Part shown: positions 33,656 to 43,107 of the stretch, piece by piece
How positions within the stretch are numbered: the first letter of the stretch is position 1
Layout: each line of letters starts with the position of its first letter
Assembly (NCBI RefSeq): GCF_001553785.1
Contig: NZ_LOJP01000001.1
Span: forward strand, 5,825,009-5,889,008
Source: Actinoplanes sp. TFC3
Lineage (GTDB): Bacteria > Actinomycetota > Actinomycetes > Mycobacteriales > Micromonosporaceae
Length of the DNA stretch: 64,000 bases
Reading direction: 5' to 3'
Notes under the pieces: model-generated
The model's input: only the letters and a program-made list of their open reading frames with translations
Told to the model about the DNA's origin: nothing
Database searches by the model: none
Translations under genes and position numbers: made by a program

Positions 33656-35374
33656 ATGAATCATGAGCCCCGTGCCGGTGATCCGTTGACTTCTTACCTG
33701 TTGATCGGCCCGGTGCTGCGCCGCGTCGAGGGCGGCACCGCCACCCTGTGGGTCGAGACCACCGAGCCGGCCACCGTACGCATCGAGGCCACGGCCGGTG
33801 GTTCCGGCTCCGCCCAGACCTTCTCCGCGTACGGCCACCACTACGCGATTGTCGTGGTGATCGGTCTGCCGCTCGGGGCAGCCACCGAGTATCAGGTGTG
33901 GCTCGACGACAACCAGGTCTGGCCGCTGCCCACCAGCCCCTACCCGCCCAGCATCATCATCACCAGGCCGGCCGACGACAGCCAGCACCCGGTCAGCTTC
34001 ATCTTCGGCTCGTGCCGCGAGGGAACACCGCAGTCCACGGGTCGCCGCCTGCCGCCCGATGCACTGGATGCGTACGCGCGAAGGCTCATGGCCGATCCGC
34101 ACAACAGCGACCTTCGCCCGGACCTGATGGTTCTGCTGGGCGACCAGGTGTATGCGGACAACACCTCGGCCAAGATCAAGCGCTTCCTGCGCCGGCGCCG
34201 AGCGGCCGGCCACCACGGCCCGGACGACGAGGTGGTCAGCTTCGACGAGTACACGCGGCTCTACCTCGAGTCGTGGCGTGACCCCGAGATCCGCTGGCTG
34301 CTGGCCACGGTCCCCAGCGTAATGATCTTCGACGACCACGAGATCATCGACGACTGGAACACCTCGGCCTCCTGGCGCCGGGACATGTCGGCCCAGCCCT
34401 GGTGGCAGGAGCGCATCTCCAGCGGCCTGGCGACCTACTGGGTGTATCAGCACCTGGGCAACCTCAGCCCGGCCCACCTGGCCGCCGACCCCCTGCTGGC
34501 CGAGATCACCGCGGTCTCCGACGCCACGGACCTGCTGCACGACTTCGGCCTGTCGGTCGACGCCCCCGACTCGACCGAGAACACCGACCGGCCCTACCAG
34601 TGGAGCTTTGCCCTGGACGTCGGACGCACCCGCCTGGTCATGCTCGACAACCGCTGCAACCGCGTGCTGACCCCCGGGCGCCGCGAGATGCTCCCCGCGG
34701 CGGAGTGGCAGTGGTTCGTCGACCAGGCGCACGGCGACTACGACCACCTGGTGGTCGGCTCATCCCTGCCCTGGCTGATGCCCCCGGCAATCCACCACGT
34801 GGAAGCCTGGAACGAGAAACTGGCCAACTCGGCCGGCCCCCGCCGCGCGGCCCTCGCCGAGAAGATCCGCCGCGCGTTCGACCTGGAACACTGGGCGGCG
34901 TTCATGCGCTCCTTCGACGCGCTGACCGAGCTCTTCCGCCGCCTTGGCGAAGGTGGCCCGAACGCCCCCGCCCACCGAGTCGGAGCCGGTGGTGCCTACG
35001 CCGCCCCGGCCACGATCAGCGTGCTCTCCGGCGACGTCCACCACTCGTACGTGGCCCTGGCCGACCTGGGGCCCTCGGTGACCACGCCCGTCCACCAGCT
35101 CACCTGCTCGCCCATTCACAACCAGGTGCCCGCCATCATGCGCCCCTTGATGCGGTTCAGCTGGTCACGGGCGGCGGCCAAGGGGATGCGCGGGCTGGCT
35201 CGGTCGGCTGGGGTGCCCCCGCGCCCGATGCTGTGGAAGCGGCTGGCCGGACCGTACTTCGGCAACGCGGTGGGCACGCTGCGGCACGAGGGCCCGCACG
35301 CCGAGGTCAAGGTTGAAGGCACGTCGAAGGATGGACATCTCTTTACTGTGGCACAGTTGTCGCTCGACCAGTAG
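33656..35374 (+). CDS. PhoD-like alkaline phosphatase family protein
   Basis: The 572-residue protein has an N-terminal fibronectin-like domain (LIGPVLRRVEGGTATLWVETT) and a PhoD-type metallophosphatase domain. Metal-binding motifs are FIFGSCRE, MVLLGDQVYADN, MIFDDHEIIDDWN and the C-terminal LSGDVHHSY. No signal peptide or twin-Arg is visible, so it may be cytoplasmic, unlike classic PhoD. The substrate is unknown. ATG 33656 follows GTGGGG by about 5 nt. The start is divergent from ftsY. Confidence 0.82.
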   Translation: MNHEPRAGDPLTSYLLIGPVLRRVEGGTATLWVETTEPATVRIEATAGGSGSAQTFSAYGHHYAIVVVIGLPLGAATEYQVWLDDNQVWPLPTSPYPPSIIITRPADDSQHPVSFIFGSCREGTPQSTGRRLPPDALDAYARRLMADPHNSDLRPDLMVLLGDQVYADNTSAKIKRFLRRRRAAGHHGPDDEVVSFDEYTRLYLESWRDPEIRWLLATVPSVMIFDDHEIIDDWNTSASWRRDMSAQPWWQERISSGLATYWVYQHLGNLSPAHLAADPLLAEITAVSDATDLLHDFGLSVDAPDSTENTDRPYQWSFALDVGRTRLVMLDNRCNRVLTPGRREMLPAAEWQWFVDQAHGDYDHLVVGSSLPWLMPPAIHHVEAWNEKLANSAGPRRAALAEKIRRAFDLEHWAAFMRSFDALTELFRRLGEGGPNAPAHRVGAGGAYAAPATISVLSGDVHHSYVALADLGPSVTTPVHQLTCSPIHNQVPAIMRPLMRFSWSRAAAKGMRGLARSAGVPPRPMLWKRLAGPYFGNAVGTLRHEGPHAEVKVEGTSKDGHLFTVAQLSLDQ

Positions 35375-35423
35375 CCTTACGTCTACCACTCAAACCCTCA
35401 CCTGTTCAAGGATTCTTTCCGGG

Positions 35424-35633
35424 TTGCCGGGCGTCACGCTTCTTCACCTTGACGAGGCGAACGCACCGCTGGTCGGCACGTTCGCTGCACAAGGCGACGG
35501 CAGCATTCCACGGGCACACGCCGTCTGGGCGGCAAGACAACACACCGCTTACTACCTCACCACCGAACCCGAGGAAGTCGTTGATCTTCTCGTGCCGGAG
35601 AAGATCCATCCCATCCCCACCAAGGACGCCTGA
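35424..35633 (+). pseudogene. C-terminal remnant of a PIN-type toxin
   Basis: About 70 residues starting LPGVTLLHLDEANAPLVG and continuing to AVWAARQHTAYYLTTEPEEV resemble the C-terminal half of a PIN ribonuclease toxin (VapC-like): HLDEANA helix, an RAHAVWAAR helix and a TTEPEEV end in place of TSDPxDL. The N-terminal catalytic Asp region is missing; upstream in-frame sequence runs into the PhoD stop region. No antitoxin is present. It is probably a relic. Confidence 0.4.
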
Positions 35634-35754
35634 CCCGCCGAAGGGGTAGCAAGCTTTCTCCGCCCGCGCCGGAGCCGCGCACCAGGAATGCTCGGTGGCT
35701 GGCGGACCTGGAAGCCGGTCGCCTGCCTGAGCAAGCAGCCCGTCCCGAAACGCC

Positions 35755-35783
35755 CTGACAAATCCGCAGGAGCCCTCCACAAT
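35755..35783 (+). promoter_or_regulatory. promoter of the DinB gene, leaderless
   Basis: CTGACA (35755-35760), a 17-nt spacer and CACAAT (35778-35783) precede the GTG at 35790 by 6 nt. The -35 matches TTGACA at 5 of 6 positions and the -10 matches TATAAT at 4. Confidence 0.55.
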
Positions 35784-35789
35784 GTCCGC

Positions 35790-36305
35790 GTGACGAATTC
35801 TTGGACTGCGCCTGCGGCACACCGCCCCGAAGAGCCCATGACCGGCGATGAGCGCCCCATGCTTCAAGGCTGGCTCGACTGGCAACGCCACACCCTGCTG
35901 CACAAGTGCGCCGGCCTGACTGCAGAGCAGCTACGCATCGCCGCGGCCGAGCCGTCCAATCTCACCCTGCTGGGCCTGGTCCGGCACATGACCCTGGTTG
36001 AGCGTCAGTGGTTCCGCAGCCGCGCGGCCGGTCTGAGCGAGCTTCCCGAACAGTTCGACGATGACCAGGAGTTCACCGATCTGGCGAACGCCGACGCGGA
36101 GGCCGATTTTGCCGCCTTCCGGGCTGAGATCGAGGCGGCCGATGAGGCTGTCGCCAAGCTGCCGCTCGATCACGAGTTCGCGACCAAGCGAACCCCAGCC
36201 ATCAGCCTGCGCTGGGTCTACATCCACATGATCGAGGAGTACGCCCGGCACAACGGCCACGCCGACCTCCTCCGCGAACGCATCGACGGCGAGACCGGGG
36301 ACTAA
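35790..36305 (+). CDS. DinB-family (DUF664) protein
   Basis: The 171-residue protein matches the DUF664 branch of the DinB/YfiT four-helix metalloproteins: VTNSWTAPAAHRPEEPMTGD, LVRHMTLVERQWF with the first His, and WVYIHMIEEYARHNGHADLLRE with two more His, forming a three-His metal site. Characterised relatives include mycothiol- or bacillithiol-dependent S-transferases; this one is unassigned. The GTG start matches the family N-terminus and a leaderless promoter. Its stop overlaps the convergent HAD gene by 4 nt. Confidence 0.85.
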   Translation: MTNSWTAPAAHRPEEPMTGDERPMLQGWLDWQRHTLLHKCAGLTAEQLRIAAAEPSNLTLLGLVRHMTLVERQWFRSRAAGLSELPEQFDDDQEFTDLANADAEADFAAFRAEIEAADEAVAKLPLDHEFATKRTPAISLRWVYIHMIEEYARHNGHADLLRERIDGETGD

Positions 36306-36916
36306 CCCGAATCGAGAGCCTTTTCGAGGTACGGGATGTCCTGCGCGCCCGACCACCGGAAGGCCAGCAACTTCGCCGCGCGGGCGCCGCGCACCACCCG
36401 GTCGTCGTCGTCGACGAACAGGACCCAGGGGGCTTGCAGGCCCAGCGCCTCGCAGGCTCGGGCGAAGAATTCCGGGGCGGGCTTGTGGATCTTCAACTCC
36501 GTGGAGCTGATGATCAGGTCGAACTCGTTGGTGAGCCCGAGTGCGTCCAGGTCTGCGGGCAGGCGGTCGGTGGCGTTGGTGGCCAAGCCGACCGGTCGAC
36601 CGGCTGCGCGTACGGAACGCACGAACGCGAGCGCCTCCGGGTCGACAGTGCCGCGGTGCTGCTGCCACTCGGCAACCGCCTTCTGCGCCGCATCTTCGTC
36701 GAGCGGCAGGCGCTTGGCGATCAGGTACATCCACTCGGCGTCGGTGATCTCGCCGGCCACCGCGGGGCGTAGCAGGTCCCACGAGAACGCCGTCGCCATC
36801 AGGGCACCCGGGTCCAGGCCGTACGACGACTCGACTCCGGCCGCCACCGAGGGGTCCCAGCGGCGCACCACGCCGTCCAGGTCGATCAGCATGGCTTTGG
36901 CAGGTTGGCGCAGCAT
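36302..36916 (-). CDS. HAD-superfamily hydrolase
   Basis: This 204-residue phosphatase-like protein has motif I AMLIDLDGVVRRW (DxDG), motif II LATNATD, motif III with Lys in ELKIHKPAPEFF and motif IV WVLFVDDDDRVV. A small helical cap lies between motifs I and II. The substrate is unknown. ATG 36916 is preceded by TAGGCT and exactly 6 nt, so translation is probably leaderless. It lies 49 nt downstream of the smc stop region, facing the same way. Confidence 0.85.
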   Translation of the reverse strand: MLRQPAKAMLIDLDGVVRRWDPSVAAGVESSYGLDPGALMATAFSWDLLRPAVAGEITDAEWMYLIAKRLPLDEDAAQKAVAEWQQHRGTVDPEALAFVRSVRAAGRPVGLATNATDRLPADLDALGLTNEFDLIISSTELKIHKPAPEFFARACEALGLQAPWVLFVDDDDRVVRGARAAKLLAFRWSGAQDIPYLEKALDSG

Positions 36917-36922
36917 GCGAAA

Positions 36923-36928
36923 AGCCTA
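36923..36928 (-). promoter_or_regulatory. -10 element TAGGCT, leaderless HAD gene
   Basis: On the minus strand TAGGCT is followed by TTTCGC and ATG at 36916. The same 6-nt spacer also precedes the DAK2 gene. Confidence 0.5.
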
Positions 36929-36964
36929 GCCGCGCAGCCCGCAGCCCAGCCCAGCCCGGGAGGA

Positions 36965-39900
36965 TCAGTCCTCGTCCTCGCGGTTGAGCCGCTGGCTGAT
37001 CACCTGCGTCACACCGGAGCGCATGGTCACGCCGTACAGCGCGTCGGCGACCTCCATGGTGCGCTTCTGGTGCGTGATGATCAGCAACTGGCTTTTCTCA
37101 CGGAGCTGCTGGAACAGGGTGATCAGCCGGCCCAGGTTGACGTCGTCGAGGGCCGCCTCGACCTCGTCCATGATGTAGAAGGGGCTGGGGCGGGCGCGGA
37201 AGATCGCACACAGCATCGCCACGGCGGTCAGCGAGCGTTCGCCACCGGACAGCAGCGACAGGCGCTTGATCTTCTTGCCCGGCGGGCGGGCCTCCACCTC
37301 GACGCCGGTGGTCAGCATGTCCTCGGGGTCGGTGAGCACCAGCCGGCCCTCGCCGCCCGGGAACAGCACCTGGAACACCGTCTGGAACTCCCGCGCGGTG
37401 TCCTCAAACGCCGACGCGAACACCTCGAGGATCCGGTCGTCCACGTCCTTGACCACCGTCAGCAGGTCCTTGCGGGTGGCCTTCAGGTCCTCGAGCTGGT
37501 CGGAGAGGAACTTGAAGCGCTCCTCCAGCGCCGCGAACTCCTCCAGGGCCAGCGGGTTGACCTTGCCCAGCAGGGTCAGGTCACGCTCGGCCTTGTTGGC
37601 CCGCTTCTCCTGGGCCGGGCGGTGGAACGGCACCGGCTCGGGCGGCTCCTTGCCGTCCTTCTCCGCCTGGTTCACCTCGACCTGGGTGGGCGGTACGAGC
37701 TGCTCCGGCCCATACTCGGCGACCAGCGTGTCGACGTCCAGCGAGAAGTCCTCGGCCGCCTTGGCCTCCAACTGCTCGATGCGCATCCGCTGCTCGGCCC
37801 GCGCCACCTCGTCGCGGTGCACCTCGCTGGTCAGGCGTTCGAGTTCGGACACCAGCCGCTTGGCCGTCGCGCGCACCTCGGACAACTCGGCTTCCCGGGC
37901 CATACGCGCGCGCGCCAGCTCGTCGCGGACCTCGACCGCGGCCGCCAGCGAGACCCCGACGCGGCTCAGCGCCGCCGCCGCACCCAGCGCGACAGCCTTG
38001 GCGATCTCGGCACCGCGGGCGCGGGCGGCTCGACGGGCGGCCGCGCGTTCCCGGGCCTGGCGCTCGGCGTTGGCCTGACGCAGCAGCGAGTCGGCCCGGC
38101 CGGCGATCGAGGAAACCCGCTCCTCGGCCGTGCGCACCGCGAGCCGGACTTCCATCTCGTTCTGCCGGGCCTGCGGGACCAGCGCGGCGAGCCGGTCGCG
38201 TTCCTCGGTGGACGGTTCCTCGTCGATCGGCGTGGCCTCGGCCAGGCTCAGCCGCTCCTCCAGCTCGGTCAGCCCGGCCAGGTCACGGTCGCGGTTGCCT
38301 TCGGCCTTCTGCCGCGAGGCACCGAGCCGCTCGGACTCGGCCCGGGCGGAACGGGCGGCGGCCCCCAGCTCGGCGAGCCGGCGGGCGGCGGCGTTGCGCT
38401 CACCCTCGGCGGCCCGCTTGGCCTGGGCCGCGACGTTCACGGCTTCCTTGCGTTCGGCGACCTCGGCACGGGCCTCGGTCAGCTGGGCCTTGAGCTCGCC
38501 GATGGCCTGCTCGGCGGCTTGGCGCTGGGCCTGCGCCTCGTCGACTGCGGCCTGCACCTCGATGTAGCTGGTGGCCTTGCCCGAGCCGCCGGCGGCCGAG
38601 TGGGCGCCGAGCACGTCGCCGTCGGGCGTGACCGCTCGCAGCTCGGGGTTGCCGGCAACCAGGGCGGTGGCGGCGGCAAGGTCGGCCACCAGGACCACGT
38701 CGCGCAGCGCGCGGTTGAGGGCGGGCCGGATCGTGTCCGGGCAGTCGATGACGTCCGGGGCCCAGGTCGCGCCGCCGGGTAGCTGCGGGCGCAGCGCGTC
38801 GAGGCGACCCTGCATGCCGGGGGACGCGGGACCGGCAACAACGAGGGAGGCCCGTCCGGCATCGGCAATTTTGAGCGTACGGATAGCCTCAACAGCCTCG
38901 TCCACGCCACTGAGCGCGACCGCATCCGCCAGCCCGCCCAGCGCCGCAGCCAGCGCTGCCTCATGCCCCTGACGCACCGTGAGCATCGACGCCAGGCTGC
39001 CGAGCAGGCCGGGAACCTGGTCCGCCTTGCCCAGCAGCGCCCCCGCGCCGTCCTTGCGCTTGAGGCCCAGGGCCAGGGCTTCCTCGCGCGCCTTCCAGCT
39101 CGCCGCGTCCTTCTCGGCTGCGCGCTCGGCGTCCGACAGCTCCTTGACCACCGCGGCCGCCTGATCGTGCGCGGCGACCGCCTCGGCGTGCCGGGCGTCC
39201 AGCTCGACGTTGTCCCGATCGGCCTCGGTGGACTCGGCGGCAACCGCGTCGACCTCGGCCTGGGCCGCCTCTGCTCGCATCAGCGCGTCGGTGTGCGCGG
39301 CGGCGAGGCGCTCGATCTCCTCGGCGGCGCTTCCGGTGCGGGCGCGGGCCGCGTTCACCTGCCCGGTCAGCTTGGCGAGGCCCTCACGGCGGTCGGCGAT
39401 GGCTTTCGCCGCGGTACGAAGCGAGCCCTCGGCCGCCGCCAGTTGACGTTCCAGCTCCTGGCGGTGCTCGACCGCCTCGGCCAGGCGCATCTGGTCCTCG
39501 GTCAGCGCCTCGCGAAGCTCTTCCTCCTGCTCGCGCACGCGTTCGGCCTCGGCGGCCAACTGCTCCGGGTCGCGCCCGGGTCGCTCGTCATCCGGCGCGG
39601 CGGACAGGAACCGCAGTCGTTCGGCGGCGAGCTGCTCAGTGGACCGGAAGCGCTCCTGCAGCGCGGACAGCTTGTACCAGGTGTCCTGGGCGGCCTGCAG
39701 CAGCGGCGCGTCCTCGGCGTGCGAGGCTTCCAGGTCGGCGAGCATCCGCTGCACTTCGCGGTTTTCCTCTTCGACCTGCTGGCGGCGCTGGCGCATCGCC
39801 GACTCGTCGGCGATCTCCTTGTCCAGCGTGGTGCGCAGGGTGTGCAGGTCGTCGGCGAGCAGCCGGAGCCGGGCGTCGCGCAGGTCGGCCTGGATGCCGG

Positions 39901-40546
39901 CCGCACGCCGGGCCACCTCGGCCTGCTTGCCGAGCGGCTTCAACTGCCGGCGCAGCTCGGCGGTGAGGTCGTTGAGCCGGTTGAGATTGGTCTGCATCGC
40001 GTCGAGCTTGCGGATGGCTTTTTCTTTGCGCTTGCGATGCTTGAGGACACCGGCCGCCTCCTCGATGAACGAGCGGCGGTCCTCGGGCTTGGCGTGCAGC
40101 ATCGCGTCGAGCCGGCCCTGGCCCACGATGATGTGCATCTCCCGGCCGATGCCGGAGTCGGAGAGCAGTTCCTGGATGTCGAGCAGGCGGCACGCGTTGC
40201 CGTTGATCTCGTACTCGCTGGCGCCGTCGCGGAACATCCGCCGGGTGATCGACACCTCGGTGTACTCGATGGGCAGCGCCCCGTCGCCGTTGTCGATCGT
40301 GAGGGTCACCTCGGCGCGGCCCAGCGGGGCCCGGCCCGCCGTGCCGGCGAAGATGACGTCCTCCATCTTGCCGCCGCGCAGCGCCTTGGCTCCCTGTTCA
40401 CCGAGCACCCAGGCGATGGCGTCGACGACGTTGGACTTGCCGGAGCCGTTGGGGCCCACCACACAGGTGATGCCCGGCTCCAGCCGCAGCGTCGTAGCGG
40501 AGGCGAAGGACTTGAAGCCCTTCACCGTCAGGCTCTTGAGGTGCAC
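36965..40546 (-). CDS. smc: chromosome segregation protein SMC
   Basis: The 1193-residue protein is a full SMC ATPase. The N-terminal head has VGPNGSGKSNVVDAIAWVLG (Walker A). Two long coiled coils (about 165-500 and 660-1010) flank the hinge (about 510-650, with ALGGLADAV and GDVLGAHSAAGG). The C-terminal head has LLSGGERSLTAVAML (signature), FYIMDEVEAALDD (Walker B) and the D-loop. With ScpA and ScpB, not in this window, it organises and segregates the chromosome. It is strongly conserved upstream of ftsY in actinobacteria. Confidence 0.97.
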   Translation of the reverse strand: MHLKSLTVKGFKSFASATTLRLEPGITCVVGPNGSGKSNVVDAIAWVLGEQGAKALRGGKMEDVIFAGTAGRAPLGRAEVTLTIDNGDGALPIEYTEVSITRRMFRDGASEYEINGNACRLLDIQELLSDSGIGREMHIIVGQGRLDAMLHAKPEDRRSFIEEAAGVLKHRKRKEKAIRKLDAMQTNLNRLNDLTAELRRQLKPLGKQAEVARRAAGIQADLRDARLRLLADDLHTLRTTLDKEIADESAMRQRRQQVEEENREVQRMLADLEASHAEDAPLLQAAQDTWYKLSALQERFRSTEQLAAERLRFLSAAPDDERPGRDPEQLAAEAERVREQEEELREALTEDQMRLAEAVEHRQELERQLAAAEGSLRTAAKAIADRREGLAKLTGQVNAARARTGSAAEEIERLAAAHTDALMRAEAAQAEVDAVAAESTEADRDNVELDARHAEAVAAHDQAAAVVKELSDAERAAEKDAASWKAREEALALGLKRKDGAGALLGKADQVPGLLGSLASMLTVRQGHEAALAAALGGLADAVALSGVDEAVEAIRTLKIADAGRASLVVAGPASPGMQGRLDALRPQLPGGATWAPDVIDCPDTIRPALNRALRDVVLVADLAAATALVAGNPELRAVTPDGDVLGAHSAAGGSGKATSYIEVQAAVDEAQAQRQAAEQAIGELKAQLTEARAEVAERKEAVNVAAQAKRAAEGERNAAARRLAELGAAARSARAESERLGASRQKAEGNRDRDLAGLTELEERLSLAEATPIDEEPSTEERDRLAALVPQARQNEMEVRLAVRTAEERVSSIAGRADSLLRQANAERQARERAAARRAARARGAEIAKAVALGAAAALSRVGVSLAAAVEVRDELARARMAREAELSEVRATAKRLVSELERLTSEVHRDEVARAEQRMRIEQLEAKAAEDFSLDVDTLVAEYGPEQLVPPTQVEVNQAEKDGKEPPEPVPFHRPAQEKRANKAERDLTLLGKVNPLALEEFAALEERFKFLSDQLEDLKATRKDLLTVVKDVDDRILEVFASAFEDTAREFQTVFQVLFPGGEGRLVLTDPEDMLTTGVEVEARPPGKKIKRLSLLSGGERSLTAVAMLCAIFRARPSPFYIMDEVEAALDDVNLGRLITLFQQLREKSQLLIITHQKRTMEVADALYGVTMRSGVTQVISQRLNREDED

Positions 40547-40671
40547 GGATCTCCGAGGGTCGGCGGAACTACTGCTGGCCAGCAGGTTACCCGCCGGAGC
40601 CGGGCCTGTCCGCCTTCGCCGCGCCTCCCGTTACCGGCGGCGAAAATGGCACATAACACTCAGCACCCGAC

Positions 40672-40717
40672 AGAAAGACGCGCGCCGCCACGGAGGGTGG
40701 GGGCGCGCTTTTCTTTC
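40672..40717. terminator. bidirectional intrinsic terminator
   Basis: A G/C-rich stem (GCGCGCC at 40680-40686 with GGCGCGC at 40702-40708) is extended by AGAAAGA/TCTTTC flanks and followed by TTTTCTTT on the plus strand. On the minus strand a U-rich run also follows. It ends the small coiled-coil gene before smc. Confidence 0.7.
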
Positions 40718-40745
40718 GTGCTGTGATGCTGGCGTTCGCCGAAGG

Positions 40746-40940
40746 TCAGGTCAGCGCCGGCTCGGTCAGCCGGAGCAGATCGTCCGCCTCGTTCGCCGCG
40801 GCGGAGAGACGATCGTTTTCCGCCCGGAGGCGGGTGACCTCGAACTCCAGAGCCTGAACCCTGGAACGCAGACGGGTGACCTCGTCGAGCAGGCGCCGAT
40901 CGGGCGCCGCACCTACGTGGCCGTAGAGGGCCTTCGCCAT
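40746..40940 (-). CDS. small coiled-coil protein, conserved in actinobacteria
   Basis: The 64-residue protein begins MAKALYGHVG and then forms a single coiled coil (RRLLDEVTRLRSRVQALEFE to DRLSAAANEADDLL). Similar small proteins starting MAKALLGYVG are widespread in actinomycetes near smc or mutM; their function is unknown. GGAG lies 6 nt before ATG 40940. Longer readings include leader sequence. Confidence 0.75.
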   Translation of the reverse strand: MAKALYGHVGAAPDRRLLDEVTRLRSRVQALEFEVTRLRAENDRLSAAANEADDLLRLTEPALT

Positions 40941-41651
40941 GACTTCTCCTTGTGAGACATCACGTCTCTTTGTGATGCGCTGCCGGGAACACGGCCAAAC
41001 GCGCGCACAGTGGTAGGCACTCTTGCACCCACGGACACGCGTAGGCACAAAGGTCTGTCCTCAACAGTGGTGCTAGAGAGACAGATACCCGCACTCCGAG
41101 CTTGAACCGAGCTTCACAATCCGAACCTCAGGACAGAGCTTGAGCGCAGATGGGCGCGACTGGCGACATCTCCATGGTGCGCCGAGGACTCCACTGCGTC
41201 AAGCCGTGCGGCAAGCGCCGATCACCGGCAGGCAGTGAATCACGCCACCTTGGCACGCCGGACCCGGTTGGATCAAGCGTTTTACCCCGTCGGGATGACG
41301 AGGATCCGGACCGTACGGGCAAATCCGGTGCCCTTGTCTCAAGGCAGCCTTAGGTCTTGCTTAGCCACCTTCCCCGTGTTCAGGAGACTGCTTACGGTAA
41401 CTGCCGTCGATGGCTTTCGATCTCCGGTCGTCGGCGCAGGAGCGGCGCCGGGTGCCAGTGGCGGGGTACCCGGCCCGCACGCGACCACTCCACCGACCGG
41501 AAAAAATCCCCGAGGGGACGTCGAAAGCGGACAAAGCGTCTGGTAACGGCCCGAGCAACTGTCGTCTAGGTGACAGCTTCCCGCTGGTTGAGGCGGCTGT
41601 CTCGTTGCAGCCATCGTGATATCGCCCCTTTTGCGCCCGTGGTGCTGACCC
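40941..41651. other. 711-bp intergenic region, no gene recognised
   Basis: This is the longest gap in the window, with lower GC than flanking genes. Short overlapping ORFs on both strands lack consistent third-position G/C and ribosome-binding sites. GTAGGCAC is repeated at 41012-41019 and 41041-41048. It holds the promoters of the small coiled-coil gene and the glycosyltransferase gene. Confidence 0.6.
41559..41601 (+). promoter_or_regulatory. mutually exclusive stem-loops in the glycosyltransferase leader
   Basis: GACAG(C) at 41572-41577 can pair upstream with CTGTC (41559-41563) or downstream with GCTGTC (41596-41601). The alternatives exclude one another. They lie 50-90 nt before ATG 41652. 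Confidence 0.3.
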
Positions 41652-43085
41652 ATGCGCATCTGTCTGCTGACCGGGGGTGGCTATCCGTTCCGCCGGGACG
41701 CCCTGGGCGGCTGGTGTCGCTCCCTCGTCGACGGCCTGGCAGGCCGCGGCGTCCGGTTCCACCTGGTGTCGGTGGGCGATCGGGAGACGCTCGGCGGGCC
41801 GGCGTACCGGTTGCCGGAGCACGTCGAGTCGGCGCGCACGGTGGTACTTCCCCGCGACAACGCCGGGTCGAAGAAGCAGGCCACGCTGCTGTGCGAGGGG
41901 CTGGCCGAGCAGAACGACGAGAAATTCGCCGCCGGGCTCAAGGCGCTGACCAGGGAAAGCTTGGAAGCCGAGGCGCTGTCGGACGCTTGGCGAGCCGCTC
42001 GGGAAGCGGGGCGTGCGGAGCGGCTGCCGCGGTTGAGCCGGCGCGATGCCCGGACCGCGGTGACGTTGTTGCGGCATGCGGCGCGCGCTTTGGCCGTACC
42101 GCTGCCGGAGAGTGACCTCGTGCATTGCGTGGGCGGCACGACTCCCCTGCTCACCGCGCTGGCCGGGCACTGGGTTTCGGGCAGTCCGATCTTGCTGACC
42201 GAGGCGCGGGCTCCGGTGGCGCGGTTGCGGGCGAGCGAGGAGCGGCTTTCCTCAGCGGTACGAACAGTGCTGCGCCGATTTCGCAGAGCAGTCGCCCGCA
42301 CCGGGTACGCCGAGGCAGGTCTGATCGCGCCGCTCAGCGAGTACCACCACGCGTGGGCCCTGCGGCACGGCGCGGAACCCTCCCGGCTGATCCCCGTGCC
42401 GGCCGGCGTCGACCCGCTCGACTTCCCGGTCGCACCCGAACCCCGCCAGCCGCTCGCCATCGTGTGGGCGGGAAACGGCGGACCGCAGAGTGGCCTGATC
42501 GTGCTGCTCAACGCGTTCGCCCAGATCACCCGGGCGGTGCCGGGGACGGTGCTGCACCTGGTCGGCGTGGCACCGGTGCACGAGGAGCATGCCGCCGCGT
42601 TGATCGAGCGCAGCGGACTCGGGCGCGCGGTCCGGCTGCACCCGCTGCCCGCCGACCCGCGCCACCGGTACGCCCCCGGTCATCTGGTCGTGCACCTGCC
42701 CGGCCCGAGTGACCCGCCGTACCGGCTGATCGAGGCGATGATGTCGGGCCGCGCGGTGGTGGGAGCCGACGCGGGACCAGTCGCCGAGACGCTGGCGGAT
42801 ACCGGGGTGGTCGTACCGCCGAACGATCCGGCCACGCTCGCGGACGCCTGTATCTCGCTGCTCATTGCCCCGGCCCGCCGGCGTGCCCTGGGTGAAGCCG
42901 CGCGGCGCCGGGCCCTCGCCTACTTCACCACTGACCGGGTGGTGAACGCCTACGGCGCGCTCTACACCGATCTGGCCGGGCCACCGCCCGCGCCGGCCTA
43001 CGAGCTGACCCTTGCCGTACCGGCGCCCCGGACGCCGAGGCCGGCCACCCTGCGCTGGCTCGCCGCAGCTCAGGACGACACATGA
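41652..43085 (+). CDS. GT4 glycosyltransferase with DUF3492-like N-terminus
   Basis: The 477-residue GT-B enzyme starts MRICLLTGGGYPFRRDALGG and continues WCRSLVDGLAGRGV, similar to the DUF3492 domain of PelF-type transferases. The C-terminal GT4 domain shows PLSEYHHAWALRHGA, RLIPVPAGVDP, VWAGNGGPQSGLIVLLNAF and PYRLIEAMMSGRAVVGADAGPVAE with the ExxxxG nucleotide-sugar motif. It probably assembles an intracellular or exported polysaccharide. The downstream spherulin-4-like gene starts 22 nt later with its own GGAGG. Confidence 0.82.
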   Translation: MRICLLTGGGYPFRRDALGGWCRSLVDGLAGRGVRFHLVSVGDRETLGGPAYRLPEHVESARTVVLPRDNAGSKKQATLLCEGLAEQNDEKFAAGLKALTRESLEAEALSDAWRAAREAGRAERLPRLSRRDARTAVTLLRHAARALAVPLPESDLVHCVGGTTPLLTALAGHWVSGSPILLTEARAPVARLRASEERLSSAVRTVLRRFRRAVARTGYAEAGLIAPLSEYHHAWALRHGAEPSRLIPVPAGVDPLDFPVAPEPRQPLAIVWAGNGGPQSGLIVLLNAFAQITRAVPGTVLHLVGVAPVHEEHAAALIERSGLGRAVRLHPLPADPRHRYAPGHLVVHLPGPSDPPYRLIEAMMSGRAVVGADAGPVAETLADTGVVVPPNDPATLADACISLLIAPARRRALGEAARRRALAYFTTDRVVNAYGALYTDLAGPPPAPAYELTLAVPAPRTPRPATLRWLAAAQDDT

Positions 43086-43107
43086 CAAGCCCAACCCGGA
43101 GGACGCC

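Noticed and set aside
35406..35903. Long minus-strand ORF opposite the PIN relic and DinB gene
   Set aside because: Reads antisense to DinB, has no family motif and third-position bias follows the plus strand.
41128..41546. Small ORFs in the 711-bp gap
   Set aside because: Overlap in several frames on both strands, no ribosome-binding site, no third-position G/C excess and no family motif.
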